A DNA stretch of 64,000 bases. Origin: Candidatus Desulfofervidaceae bacterium. Its GTDB lineage: Bacteria; Desulfobacterota; Desulfofervidia; Desulfofervidales; Desulfofervidaceae. Location of the stretch: contig JAMOPI010000028.1 of the NCBI GenBank assembly GCA_027064585.1, positions 142,501 through 206,500 on the forward strand, in the 5' to 3' direction. This document shows, piece by piece, positions 28,470 to 37,443 of the stretch (positions within the stretch are counted from its first letter, which is position 1; every line of letters begins with the position of its first letter). The translations under genes and the position numbers were made by a program. The notes beneath the pieces were generated by a model. It saw nothing but the letters and a program-made list of their open reading frames with translations. It did not search any database and had not been told where the DNA came from.

Positions 28470-29291
28470 ATGCGGCCAGTTAAATGTATCGTCATTGCTG
28501 GGTATGGGACCAATTGTGAAATAGAGACGGCGTATGCTTGCAAGCGGGCAGGCGGAGAGGCCGATATTGTGCACATAAGTGAGCTATTATACGGTGAAAA
28601 ACGCCTTGATGACTATCATTTACTCTGTTTCCCTGGTGGCTTCTTAGATGGGGATGATTTGGGAGCGGCTAAGGCAGCGGCTACACGCTGGCGTTATGCC
28701 CGCGTAAGAAACACAGGTGAGTTGCTTTTTGACCAGTTAATGCGGTTTATTCAAGAAGGAAAGCTTATTATTGGTATTTGTAATGGCTTTCAGTTAATGG
28801 TAAAATTAGGGCTGTTGCCTGCCTTGAATCGTTCTTACGAAAATCAAGTAGTTACTTTAACTTATAATGATTCAGGTCGTTTTGAAGACCGGTGGGTTTA
28901 TTTATACATAGATCAAGATAGCCCTTGTGTATTCACAAAAGGAATAGACAGGCTTTACCTTCCTGTAAGGCACGGAGAGGGAAAGTTTATTCCAAAGGAT
29001 AAGGCTTTATTAGAGGCAATAGAAGAATTGCACTTAGGGGTTGTGAAATATATGCATCCAGAAACCAAGTGTCCTACCCTTGATTATCCTTTTAATCCCA
29101 ATGGTTCGGTAAATGCCATTGCTGGGTTATGCGATCCAACTGGTCGCATTTTTGGACTCATGCCCCATCCAGAAGGATTTCTTCATTTTACGCATCATCC
29201 CCGCTGGACACGCGAAAACTTGCCCGAAGAGGGGATGGGACTGGCTGTATTTGTGAACGCCATTGATCATATCAGACAGAATGTGCTTTAA
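28470..29291 (+). CDS. purQ: Phosphoribosylformylglycinamidine synthase glutaminase subunit PurQ
   Basis: Class I glutamine amidotransferase that feeds ammonia to PurSL. 273 residues from the chosen ATG, which gives RPVKCIVIAGYGTNCE, a normal PurQ start. The nucleophile cysteine is in GICNGFQLM, and the His/Glu pair is in GLMPHPEGF. It is longer than small PurQ (about 225), a form often paired with mid-sized PurL. It lies about 16 kb from purSL. Confidence 0.94.
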   Translation: MRPVKCIVIAGYGTNCEIETAYACKRAGGEADIVHISELLYGEKRLDDYHLLCFPGGFLDGDDLGAAKAAATRWRYARVRNTGELLFDQLMRFIQEGKLIIGICNGFQLMVKLGLLPALNRSYENQVVTLTYNDSGRFEDRWVYLYIDQDSPCVFTKGIDRLYLPVRHGEGKFIPKDKALLEAIEELHLGVVKYMHPETKCPTLDYPFNPNGSVNAIAGLCDPTGRIFGLMPHPEGFLHFTHHPRWTRENLPEEGMGLAVFVNAIDHIRQNVL

Positions 29292-29345
29292 CAATCGGAC
29301 TATTTCTATAAAAAGGCCGATTTCAGATATTGAGAGGTGTTATGG

Positions 29346-29507
29346 ATGATCTTAAAGCGGATGGTTATAAAAAGTGCCTTACAGCATCGCTTTAACGAGT
29401 TACATTTATATTGTCGGTTACGGAATATAGGTATGCCTCACCGTTTAGCCAAAGGAATTGCCCAAACTATTAGTCCTAAAAGTCTTCTCTATAGTAAGAA
29501 AAAGTGA
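29346..29507 (+). CDS. Small basic protein, unknown (53 aa)
   Basis: Short frame from ATG 29346 to TGA, rich in Lys, Arg, His and Leu, with FNELHLYCRLRNIGMPHRLA in the middle. GAGAGG lies about 10 bases upstream. The stop overlaps the GTG that opens the hemW frame, which looks like translational coupling. No similarity that I can name. Evidence for a real gene is composition, ribosome site and fit between purQ and hemW. Confidence 0.5.
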   Translation: MILKRMVIKSALQHRFNELHLYCRLRNIGMPHRLAKGIAQTISPKSLLYSKKK

Positions 29508-30649
29508 TATTTCATATTTCTATGAAATTCCATTTTATTCATGGGATTTACATCCATATCCCTTTTTGTCTTAAAAAATGTCCGTATTGTGATTTTTATT
29601 CTGAGCCTTTTCACCCCAAGGCAAAAATTTATGATCAATTTGTCTTAAAAGAACTACAAGCCTACTCCCATCTTTTTTGGAACAGCCCTACCGTTTATTT
29701 TGGGGGTGGGACTCCTTCTTTGATGGAGCCATCATTTTTTGAAAAAGTCCTATCTCAAATAGGAAAATATACCGAAGTTACTATGGAGGCCAATCCGGCT
29801 ACTGTTGACCGCCAATATCTCCAAACACTTAAAGAAGTTGGCATCACTCGGTTTAATTTAGGCATCCAGAGCTTACAACCAGATTTGTTGAAGGTGTTAG
29901 AAAGACCTTATTCCCGCAAAGAAGCCCTCTTAGTCCTTTCGTGGGCAACACAGATATTTGAAAATGGAGGGGTAGATATTATATTTGCCATTCCAGGCCA
30001 AACCCTTACGGATTTAGAAGAAGATCTAAAGATATTAATTAACTTCCCTGTTAAACACATCTCAACCTATCTTTTAACTTTTTATCCCCATACTCCCTTT
30101 TATGAGTATATTAAAACAAAAAGATTGAACCCGATAAGTCTTGAAACACAAAGGAAGATGTATTTTTTTATTAAGTATTTTTTAGAAGCACACGGATTTA
30201 TCCATTATGAAATTTCTAATTTTGCTCAACCTGGGTATATTTGTCAGCATAATCAACAATATTGGGAGTTAAAAAATTATCTTGGCTTAGGGGCAGGAGC
30301 AGTTTCTTTTTACGATGGGCATTGGCATAAGAATATAGAGAACGTAGACCAATATTACATTCTTCTTAAGGCAAAGCAAAAACCCATAGCCGAGGCCGAG
30401 AATATAGGAGGTAAAGATTTATTAGCCCTTAAAATAAGCATGGGGTTACGAATGCTTAAGGGCATTAATCTAGAAAAATTAGGTCTTTTAAACAAATGGG
30501 AAGAAAAACAAAATACCCATTATATGTCTGCCCTGGTAGAAGAGGGATTTTTAATATATGAATCTCCTTTTTTACGCTTGGGCAAAAAGGGGCTTTTTTT
30601 AGCTGACTCTGTTACAAGGGAGGTTATTACTGCCCTTGTTTTTGAATAG
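29504..30649 (+). CDS. hemW: HemW-like radical SAM protein
   Basis: 381 residues. The radical SAM cluster motif CLKKCPYCDFY (CxxxCxxC) lies near the N-terminus. YFGGGTPSLM and the NLGIQSLQPDLLK block place it with HemN/HemW. The cysteine pattern and short length fit HemW, a heme chaperone-like protein, rather than true coproporphyrinogen dehydrogenase HemN; the two are often confused. The start is GTG 29504 or ATG 29522; neither has a clear ribosome site. A role in heme insertion would suit the SDH and respiratory proteins. Confidence 0.85.
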   Translation: MIFHISMKFHFIHGIYIHIPFCLKKCPYCDFYSEPFHPKAKIYDQFVLKELQAYSHLFWNSPTVYFGGGTPSLMEPSFFEKVLSQIGKYTEVTMEANPATVDRQYLQTLKEVGITRFNLGIQSLQPDLLKVLERPYSRKEALLVLSWATQIFENGGVDIIFAIPGQTLTDLEEDLKILINFPVKHISTYLLTFYPHTPFYEYIKTKRLNPISLETQRKMYFFIKYFLEAHGFIHYEISNFAQPGYICQHNQQYWELKNYLGLGAGAVSFYDGHWHKNIENVDQYYILLKAKQKPIAEAENIGGKDLLALKISMGLRMLKGINLEKLGLLNKWEEKQNTHYMSALVEEGFLIYESPFLRLGKKGLFLADSVTREVITALVFE

Positions 30650-30659
30650 ACGAAAATAT

Positions 30660-30688
30660 TTGAAATTTGTATAATAAAATATTATAAT
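30660..30688 (+). promoter_or_regulatory. Promoter of the PilZ-cheX-cheY-cheA cluster
   Basis: TTGAAA, a 17-bp spacer and TATAAT, followed by a leader of about 30 bases with GGGTGG before the ATG at 30724. All five genes follow in one direction with short gaps. Confidence 0.65.
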
Positions 30689-30723
30689 GTTAAACAATAT
30701 TATCATTTTAATGGGTGGAAATA

Positions 30724-31332
30724 ATGACGACACAAGAAAGAAGGTCTTCTATTAGAATAGAAGATTTTTTGGTTTTTGAGTATAAGATTTTAACTCCAGA
30801 GGAGTATGAAGAGGAAAAAAAGGTATTTTTCCAGCAACCCAGTGGAGTAGAAAAGATTAAGTTGAAATATCCGTTTTTATCTTTAACTTTCTCCGGTGAG
30901 AAAGGACAAGATAATATCAAAGGTTCAGTGACTAACCAGATTTTTTTAGGATTATTAGTTTCTATTAATGAAAAACTAGAAGAGTTAATAAGATTTGTGA
31001 CCGAAAAGGAGGGTAAAAGGGAAGGCTTTTTATATTGCAAAAAGCCAGTTCCTGTAAATATCAGTGGGGTAGGAATAAAATTTACAGCCAGAGAGACAAT
31101 TGCTCCAGGGACCTTTTTAAAAATTCGGTTTTTACTCCCTATTTTCCCATGTTTTGAGATTAATGTTTTGGGAAAGGTTGTATGGAGTAAAAAGAAAGAG
31201 GAACAAAAATGTGAAGTAGGAGTAAGCTTTCTAGATATTCACGAGGATGATAGAGAAGCCCTTATTCATTATATTTTTAAAAGACAACGCAAACTAATAA
31301 GGACAGAAAAACAAGAAAATGGACAATTTTAA
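30724..31332 (+). CDS. PilZ-domain protein
   Basis: 202 residues. The C-terminal half contains the split c-di-GMP-binding signature of PilZ: an RxxxR-type motif (ERRSSIRIEDF, here at the very N-terminus) and VNISGVGIKF (N-x-S-x-x-G), with a beta-barrel-like stretch to the end. This order suggests an extended YcgR-like protein in which an extra region (about 20-105) precedes the barrel. It is first in the chemosensory-type cluster, so it may link c-di-GMP to that pathway. Ligand binding is inferred. Confidence 0.75.
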   Translation: MTTQERRSSIRIEDFLVFEYKILTPEEYEEEKKVFFQQPSGVEKIKLKYPFLSLTFSGEKGQDNIKGSVTNQIFLGLLVSINEKLEELIRFVTEKEGKREGFLYCKKPVPVNISGVGIKFTARETIAPGTFLKIRFLLPIFPCFEINVLGKVVWSKKKEEQKCEVGVSFLDIHEDDREALIHYIFKRQRKLIRTEKQENGQF

Positions 31333-31368
31333 TATTTTATCCGATCAAGTTAATACGGAGGGGTAGAA

Positions 31369-32130
31369 ATGCAAACAGTTTGTCTTGTTAGCTTCCCGGA
31401 AAAAATAGGAGGTGAATGGATTTCAAAGTTAAAAGATAAATTTTCTTGTATTAGTGAATCTCATCTATTTAATTTATTTGACAAGAAAGATAATATAGAC
31501 TGGGTATTAATTTATGTATCTCCTTTAGAAGGATCATCAAATCCTATAGTAATGGGATATGGAAAAAACGGTAGCTGTTTCGTTGTTCCCTTTGATTTAA
31601 AGGCCGTTTGGGCTAAATTAAGTGTTGGTATAGGTAGGGGAGAAATTATTGACTGGGCCTTAGTTAATGCCTTTATTGATGCAACAAAAGAAGTGCTTAG
31701 TATGATGGCTGGCGTTGAGGTAGAAAAGAGAGAAGTGTTTACCCAAAAAGATTCTAAAAAGGTGTATGGTGATGTCTCTGGTGTGATTGGCTTTACAGGT
31801 ACACAAGAATTGGCAGGAGAGATAAATGGCTCTGTAGCTATAACCTTACCTCTTAATTCTGCCCAAAAAATTGTGGCGAGTATGCTTATGCTTGAACCTA
31901 GCGAGATTAAGGAAGGAGAGATTACCGATGGAGTAGGTGAACTTATTAACATGATTGCTGGCGATGCTAAAGCCAAATATAACGACAACTTCAAGATTTC
32001 CTTACCTACAGTTGTTACTGGTCATAATCATACTATTGGAGGGGCTAGTGAGATTGCAAGGGTAGCTGTGAAGTTTGAAGATCAAGATGGTGAAGAACTT
32101 TTTCTCCAAATTTGTTTAGAAGAAAAATAA
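31369..32130 (+). CDS. cheX: CheX-like phosphatase with extra N-terminal domain
   Basis: 253 residues. From about residue 95 it matches CheX-type CheY-P phosphatases. The catalytic ExxN motif is seen in DGVGELINMIAGDAK, and SVAITLPLNSAQ is a family block. The N-terminal 90 residues are not recognised; SFPEKIGGEWISKLKDKF and a WVLIYVSP strand suggest a small alpha/beta domain, perhaps a degenerate receiver. GGAGG precedes the ATG. It lies just before cheY, its likely substrate. Confidence 0.75.
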   Translation: MQTVCLVSFPEKIGGEWISKLKDKFSCISESHLFNLFDKKDNIDWVLIYVSPLEGSSNPIVMGYGKNGSCFVVPFDLKAVWAKLSVGIGRGEIIDWALVNAFIDATKEVLSMMAGVEVEKREVFTQKDSKKVYGDVSGVIGFTGTQELAGEINGSVAITLPLNSAQKIVASMLMLEPSEIKEGEITDGVGELINMIAGDAKAKYNDNFKISLPTVVTGHNHTIGGASEIARVAVKFEDQDGEELFLQICLEEK

Positions 32131-32145
32131 AACAGGAGGGAAATA

Positions 32146-32514
32146 ATGAATATTTTAATAGTGGATGATTCTGCCACTATGCGGAAAATTATTTTACGTA
32201 CCATTAGGCAATCTGGCTATGAGGTGGATAACGTATTAGAAGCGGGTAATGGAAAAGAGGCCTTAGAGGTATTAAAAAACAATCAAGTAGATCTGGTTAT
32301 GACAGATATAAACATGCCGGAAATGAACGGTTTGGAATTAATTGAAGCACTTAAATCTAATCCAGAAACTAAAAAAATTCCGGTAATTGTAATCAGTACC
32401 GAAGGTGCAGAGGATATTGTAGGTAGAGCGCAAGTGTTAGGAGTAAAAGGATTTATCCGTAAACCCTTCACTCCACAAAAAATTGGAGAGGCCTTAAAGA
32501 AGGTATTGGGTTAG
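32146..32514 (+). CDS. cheY: CheY-like response regulator
   Basis: Single receiver domain of 122 residues with an intact acidic pocket (D7, D8), phosphorylation site D54 in VMTDINMPEMNG, the switch Ser/Thr in VISTEG, and Lys in IRKPF. Close to flagellar-type CheY. It lies between two CheX/CheC-like genes and upstream of cheA, so it is very likely their phosphorylation partner. No flagellar genes are in the window. Confidence 0.88.
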   Translation: MNILIVDDSATMRKIILRTIRQSGYEVDNVLEAGNGKEALEVLKNNQVDLVMTDINMPEMNGLELIEALKSNPETKKIPVIVISTEGAEDIVGRAQVLGVKGFIRKPFTPQKIGEALKKVLG

Positions 32515-32518
32515 AAAC

Positions 32519-33682
32519 ATGCCGGTTAAAATAGGTGTTCTTATCAAAGAAATTTTTAAAGCCGGGAGAAATCTTTTAAAAGATCTGACAGGGGCAGAGT
32601 TTTCGTTGGAGCATACAAACGGCCCTCAAGGGACGAGAGAAGACATTCAAGAGATATTATTGCCTGAGGCATTTGTAACAGAAGTTAAGGTAGACAATAT
32701 TGCTGAGGAAGATTTTTGGATTCTCGTAGAAAAACGAGGAGCCATTTATTTAGCTGGAAAGATGCTTCTTTTGCCTCAAAAAAGTATAGAAGAATCTATT
32801 AAAAAAGGAGAAGTCAATGAAGCCATAGAAGATGCCCAACGTGAAATATTTAACATGCTTGTTGGAATAATTGATGATCTTTTTAGACAACGTGTAGATA
32901 GCTCTTGGCACTTGACCCAAGGTAATACCTTTTTGCTTGAAACCGAAGAGTTCCTTCCTCCAAAAGAATATTCTACTTTTATAGGAGAAATAAGCACAGA
33001 GGATAACCTTAAATTCAAGTTGACCCTTATTTTTAGCCAAGATTTGATTAGAAAAATAGAAGGAGAAGAAGAAAAGATTGAGGAAGAAAAACAAGTCCAA
33101 ACAGAAGAAGTTGTGTCCCAAAAGGTGATAGAAGAAACTCCACCACCTCCAGAGTATGATATCTTTCAGGAATTGGTATTAAAAGACTCTCATGGACTTA
33201 CGGCTGAAGATATTGCCGAAAAGGACTTTCCGGCCATCTATCCAGAGGCAACATTAGAAGAAGCCTTAGAAAAAATGCGAGCGAATAAAACAGAATACCT
33301 CTTTGTGGTAGATGGACTTAAGCTTTTAGGTGTAATTACGATGAAGGACGTAAGAATGGGGCTTAGTCCCTTTTTAGAAGAGCCCTTTAGGGAATATGCA
33401 CGACCTCAAGATGAGGCAACCAAGAAGTTTAAGGTTTCTTGGTTTATGGAGACTGAGGTCCTTTGGGTGCCACCTGAAGCAAGCGTTTTAGAAGTTGCTA
33501 AAACAGCCGCCAGAAGGCCAATGTTTTCTATTCCCGTTTGTCTAAGGGGTAGGATTATCGGAGAAATTCCTATTACTAAATTGATTATCGTTTTAGCTAA
33601 ATTAGCCTTTAGCGCTGAAGAAAATGCAGCTTTGAAGGCAGAACAGACACAAGAGGGTATTGCTCAGCAAACACCAATGTAA
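32519..33682 (+). CDS. CheX/CheC-like domain fused to a CBS pair
   Basis: 387 residues. Residues 1 to about 190 resemble the CheC/CheX/FliY fold: REIFNMLVGIIDD carries an ExxN motif and there is a duplicated alpha/beta pattern. A charged linker rich in Glu (about 180-210) follows. The C-terminal part (about 220-365) is a tandem CBS pair, with YLFVVDGLKLLGVITMKD in the first and GRIIGEIPITKLI in the second. CBS pairs usually bind adenine nucleotides. It could be an energy-sensing phosphatase acting on CheY. The fusion is unfamiliar to me. Confidence 0.65.
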   Translation: MPVKIGVLIKEIFKAGRNLLKDLTGAEFSLEHTNGPQGTREDIQEILLPEAFVTEVKVDNIAEEDFWILVEKRGAIYLAGKMLLLPQKSIEESIKKGEVNEAIEDAQREIFNMLVGIIDDLFRQRVDSSWHLTQGNTFLLETEEFLPPKEYSTFIGEISTEDNLKFKLTLIFSQDLIRKIEGEEEKIEEEKQVQTEEVVSQKVIEETPPPPEYDIFQELVLKDSHGLTAEDIAEKDFPAIYPEATLEEALEKMRANKTEYLFVVDGLKLLGVITMKDVRMGLSPFLEEPFREYARPQDEATKKFKVSWFMETEVLWVPPEASVLEVAKTAARRPMFSIPVCLRGRIIGEIPITKLIIVLAKLAFSAEENAALKAEQTQEGIAQQTPM

Positions 33683-33720
33683 TAAAATTCTAAAAAATTT
33701 TCAGTAAAAGAGGGTAGAAA

Positions 33721-36420
33721 ATGATTAGTGAAATATTGGATGAAATTGCTATTGATATGCTAAATTTAGGAACAGAAATTTCCAAGCAAGAGTTAACGGC
33801 CCTTAAAGAAAAGGTTAAAAAACTTATTGAAATATTAAAAGAACAAAAACAAAGTAACGCCCTCTTTATTGCAGGAGCCGTAGACGCTATTATAGAGCGT
33901 TTAATAGAAGGAAATATTTCTGAAAATAAGGCCCTTAAGATTATTAGTGAAGAAATTACTTTACTCCAAAAGCTATTACAAGGTAAAGAACCAGATCCTG
34001 AGAAAATTCTTCAAGAGCATGAAAGGCTTATGGAATGGTTAAACTCTGATGAAGAAGAGCTCCCATCGGTAGAGAAACAGACACAGCCTTCTTCAGAAGA
34101 GTCAGCAATACCCGAAGAAGAGCCAAAAATGACTTTAGGGGAAGTAGAGATTAAGATCAATCCAGAGGAAGACCCTGATCTTTATTGGGACTTTGTCAAC
34201 GAGGGGAAAGAACACTTGGATACCATTGAAGTTAACATTATTAATCTTGAGCAAAACCCTGAAGACAAAGAGGTTATCAACACTATTTTCCGTCCTTTTC
34301 ATACAATTAAAGGAATTGCTGGTTTCTTAGGGCTAGAGCCAATTAATAAACTGGCCCATGCCGCTGAGAATATGCTTGATGCAGCACGCAGTGATGAGTT
34401 TAAGATTACTTCTAAAGCTATTGATGTTATTTTGGAAGCAGTAGACATGCTTAAAAATATGATAGAGGATGTAGAAGAACAGCTGAATTCTGGACAACCA
34501 ACTGGGCGGACATTTCCTGTAGAGGGCTTAATAAAAAAGATTGAGGCTATACGGACAGGTACAACTGTAGAAGAAAAAACAAAAGAAGAGGTTATAGAGA
34601 AGTCCGAAATTTCTTCTGAAAAGGCACCGAGTGAAGGAGAAGAGTTAAAAGTGAATTTTGAAGAAGATGTTGCCCTTTATCGTGATTTTATAAGTGAAGC
34701 CAGGGAACATCTAAGTTCTATTGAATTAAACATTATCAACCTAGAGCAAAATCCTACTGATATAGAGGTTATCAATAGTATTTTCCGTCCCTTCCATACT
34801 ATAAAAGGAGTTTCTGGCTTTTTAGGTTTAGATATTATCAATAAACTTTCACACGCAGCAGAAAACATGCTTGATGCTGCTAGAAATGATGAATTTACCA
34901 TTAATGAGCAAGCCGTTGATGTAATTTTAGAAATTGTAGATGTACTAAAAAACATGATTGATGACCTAGAAGAACAAATTTCTACTGGGAAACCGACAGG
35001 AAAGCGTTTTCCTGTCCAAGAATTAATTAAGAAGATTGAAGCTGTGTATATGAAACAACAATTACAATCTTCTACTCCTGAAAAGAAAGAAACATCTAAA
35101 AAGGAAGTTGTCTCTAAAGAAGTTTCTCCAAAGGCACTAGAACAACAAGAGAGAAGGAAAGAGGAACCAGTAAAGATAAAGAAAGCTTTACCTAAAGATC
35201 AAAAAACACCAGCCAAAGCGGTAGCTAAGGCACCAAAAGAACAAAAAAGAGCCAAGATTTCTCAAACAATTAAGATTGACACCCAAAAGCTTGATAATCT
35301 AATTGATATGATCGGCGAATTACTTATTACTCAATCCATGATTAGGCAAAATCCTGTTTTAAATGAGATAAAAGACCAAAAGCTTGTCCGTGATCTTTCC
35401 CAGCTGGCCCGCATCACTACAGAATTGCAAAAAATCAGTATGTCCTTACGTATGGTGCCGATAAAAGAAACTTTTCAGAAAATGATTCGTCTTGTGCGCG
35501 ATCTTTCAAAGAAATCAGGTAAAAAGGTGCAGTTGGTTATGCAGGGAGAAGAGACAGAAATTGACCGTAATATGGTAGAAGAGCTTTATGATCCACTAGT
35601 ACATATGATTAGAAACGCCGTGGATCATGGTATAGAAATGCCAGAGGAAAGAAGGGCTAAAGGAAAACCTGAAGTTGGGACTATTGAGCTATTAGCTTAT
35701 CACAAAGGAGGAAATATTGTCATTGAAATTAAAGATGACGGAAAGGGTTTAGACAAAGAAAAGATTTTAAAAAAGGCTATAGAGAGAGGACTGGTCTTAG
35801 AAGGAGAAGAGCTTTCTGATGCAGAAATTTACCAGTTGATCTTTAAACCTGGTTTTTCCACGGCCGAAAAAATTACGGATGTTTCTGGTCGTGGGGTAGG
35901 GATGGATGTAGTGAAAAAGACCCTAGAAAAGTTAAGGGGAAAAATAGAAATCAAAAGCGAAAAAGGCAAAGGCACAACTTTTATCATTAAATTACCTCTC
36001 ACCTTAGCTATTATTGATGGTATTATTGTCAAGGTAGGTAATGAACGGTATATTTTGCCTACCATTGCGGTGCAAGAAGTTTTTCGTCCAACGAAAGACC
36101 AATATAACACCTACGCCGAAAAAGGAGAAATGATAAACATCAGAAACAACCTTTTTCCTATTGTTAGGCTCCACAGACTTTTCAACGTAGAAGCAAAATA
36201 TACTAAACCATGGGAAGCCCTGATGGTGCTGGTGGAAAGCGAAGATGAACGCAGGTGTCTCATGGTAGACGAAGTCCTTGGTAAACAGGAAGTAGTAATA
36301 AAAAGCTTAGGAGAGGCATTAGGCAGGATAAAAGGAATTGCTGGTGGTGCCATTATGGGAGATGGGAGAGTTGGTTTGATCCTAGATGTTACCGGTATTT
36401 TTGAAATGAGTGAAGAATAG
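33721..36420 (+). CDS. cheA: CheA-type histidine kinase with two HPt domains
   Basis: 899 residues. An N-terminal helical region (1-135) of unknown kind comes first. Then two very similar HPt domains follow, with phosphorylatable histidines at 194 and 359 (both FRPFHTIKG). Next are a Lys/Pro-rich linker (450-510), the dimerisation domain from about 518 (LDNLIDMIGELLITQSM), the ATPase domain (HMIRNAVDHG, DDGKGLD, GRGVGMDVV) and a C-terminal CheW-like domain. No CheY-binding P2 domain was seen. There is no cheW, cheR, cheB or receptor gene in the cluster, so the sensory input must come from elsewhere. Confidence 0.9.
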   Translation: MISEILDEIAIDMLNLGTEISKQELTALKEKVKKLIEILKEQKQSNALFIAGAVDAIIERLIEGNISENKALKIISEEITLLQKLLQGKEPDPEKILQEHERLMEWLNSDEEELPSVEKQTQPSSEESAIPEEEPKMTLGEVEIKINPEEDPDLYWDFVNEGKEHLDTIEVNIINLEQNPEDKEVINTIFRPFHTIKGIAGFLGLEPINKLAHAAENMLDAARSDEFKITSKAIDVILEAVDMLKNMIEDVEEQLNSGQPTGRTFPVEGLIKKIEAIRTGTTVEEKTKEEVIEKSEISSEKAPSEGEELKVNFEEDVALYRDFISEAREHLSSIELNIINLEQNPTDIEVINSIFRPFHTIKGVSGFLGLDIINKLSHAAENMLDAARNDEFTINEQAVDVILEIVDVLKNMIDDLEEQISTGKPTGKRFPVQELIKKIEAVYMKQQLQSSTPEKKETSKKEVVSKEVSPKALEQQERRKEEPVKIKKALPKDQKTPAKAVAKAPKEQKRAKISQTIKIDTQKLDNLIDMIGELLITQSMIRQNPVLNEIKDQKLVRDLSQLARITTELQKISMSLRMVPIKETFQKMIRLVRDLSKKSGKKVQLVMQGEETEIDRNMVEELYDPLVHMIRNAVDHGIEMPEERRAKGKPEVGTIELLAYHKGGNIVIEIKDDGKGLDKEKILKKAIERGLVLEGEELSDAEIYQLIFKPGFSTAEKITDVSGRGVGMDVVKKTLEKLRGKIEIKSEKGKGTTFIIKLPLTLAIIDGIIVKVGNERYILPTIAVQEVFRPTKDQYNTYAEKGEMINIRNNLFPIVRLHRLFNVEAKYTKPWEALMVLVESEDERRCLMVDEVLGKQEVVIKSLGEALGRIKGIAGGAIMGDGRVGLILDVTGIFEMSEE

Positions 36421-36470
36421 TTAAAAACCACTTCAAGTGTCTTTAAAAGGATAATCTTTTTTCCTTCCCC

Positions 36471-36626
36471 TTGCCAAATTGATAGCAATATGATATGTCT
36501 TGCGTGGTTTGTCCCGTATCCGCAGGGGACATTAAATATACTTGCGGAAATTCAGCCTTGACTGAGGGCGGGGAAACTCAGTCATGCTTGCCTGCTTTAA
36601 GGCAAGTACACAACGAGGGAGGTAAG
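36471..36626 (+). promoter_or_regulatory. Structured leader of rpsB-tsf operon, with weak promoter candidate
   Basis: TTGCCA (36471), a 17-bp spacer and TATGTC is a weak promoter candidate. After it come three hairpins in about 100 bases: GTCCC/GGGAC (36511-36530), TGACTGAG/CTCAGTCA (36559-36584) and a TGCTTGCC/GGCAAGTA stem (36585-36608, one G-U). TCCGCA in the first loop can also pair with TGCGGA at 36543-36548, giving an alternative or pseudoknotted fold. GGGAGG then precedes the rpsB ATG. Known rpsB leaders bind S2 for autoregulation in several bacteria; that role here is inferred. Confidence 0.5.
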
Positions 36627-37433
36627 ATGGCGTATGTAACCATGAAGGAGCTCTTGGAAGCAGGAGTGCATTTTGGACACCAGACAAGACGTTGGAATCC
36701 TAAGATGAAGCCCTATATCTTTGGGGCACGTAATGGTATCTACATCATTGATCTCCAAAAGACTGTTCAGCTTTTTAAGGTTGCCTATGATTTTGTGGCT
36801 GATCAGGTAGCCCAGGGGAAAAAGGTATTATTTGTCGGGACAAAACGTCAGGCCAAAGAATCCATTGAAGAAGAGGCTAAGCGGTGTGGAATGTTTTATG
36901 TTAACAACCGCTGGCTTGGTGGCACCTTGACTAACTTTCAAACTATTAAAAAGAGTATTGAGAAGTTGAAGGCCCTGGAGGCGATGGTAGAGGACGGGAC
37001 GATTGAAAACTTTACCAAAAAAGAGGCCTTAAAGATTCAGAGAAAAATTGCCAAATTGAACAAAAACCTGGCTGGCATTAAAGACATGGAAGAATTGCCA
37101 GATATTATCTATATCGTTGATCCTCATAAAGAAAGAATAGCCGTGCACGAAGCGAGAAAGTTAGGGATTCCCATTGTGGCCATTGTAGATACCAACTGCG
37201 ATCCAGATGAGATTGATTATGTCATTCCAGGTAACGATGATGCTATCCGGGCTATTCGGTTGATTACCTCGCGTATTGCTGATGCCTGTATTGAGGGCAG
37301 AGAAAGGTATGAAAAAGAAATGGCCACCCTAGAAGAGGAAATGATGGAGGCGGCGGAAGGAGATACAGAAAAGGCCGCAGCCATAGCTGAGAAAGTTAAG
37401 GAAGAAATTACTGAACAAGTGAGTGCAGAATAA
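36627..37433 (+). CDS. rpsB: 30S ribosomal protein S2
   Basis: 268 residues. The [20 protein letters not shown] start, GTKRQAKE and [14 protein letters not shown] are diagnostic. The ATG at 36627 follows GGGAGG; the frame is open 44 codons upstream through the leader but with no family match there. First of rpsB-tsf-pyrH-frr, a conserved bacterial order. Confidence 0.97.
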   Translation: MAYVTMKELLEAGVHFGHQTRRWNPKMKPYIFGARNGIYIIDLQKTVQLFKVAYDFVADQVAQGKKVLFVGTKRQAKESIEEEAKRCGMFYVNNRWLGGTLTNFQTIKKSIEKLKALEAMVEDGTIENFTKKEALKIQRKIAKLNKNLAGIKDMEELPDIIYIVDPHKERIAVHEARKLGIPIVAIVDTNCDPDEIDYVIPGNDDAIRAIRLITSRIADACIEGRERYEKEMATLEEEMMEAAEGDTEKAAAIAEKVKEEITEQVSAE

Positions 37434-37443
37434 GGAGGAGAAA

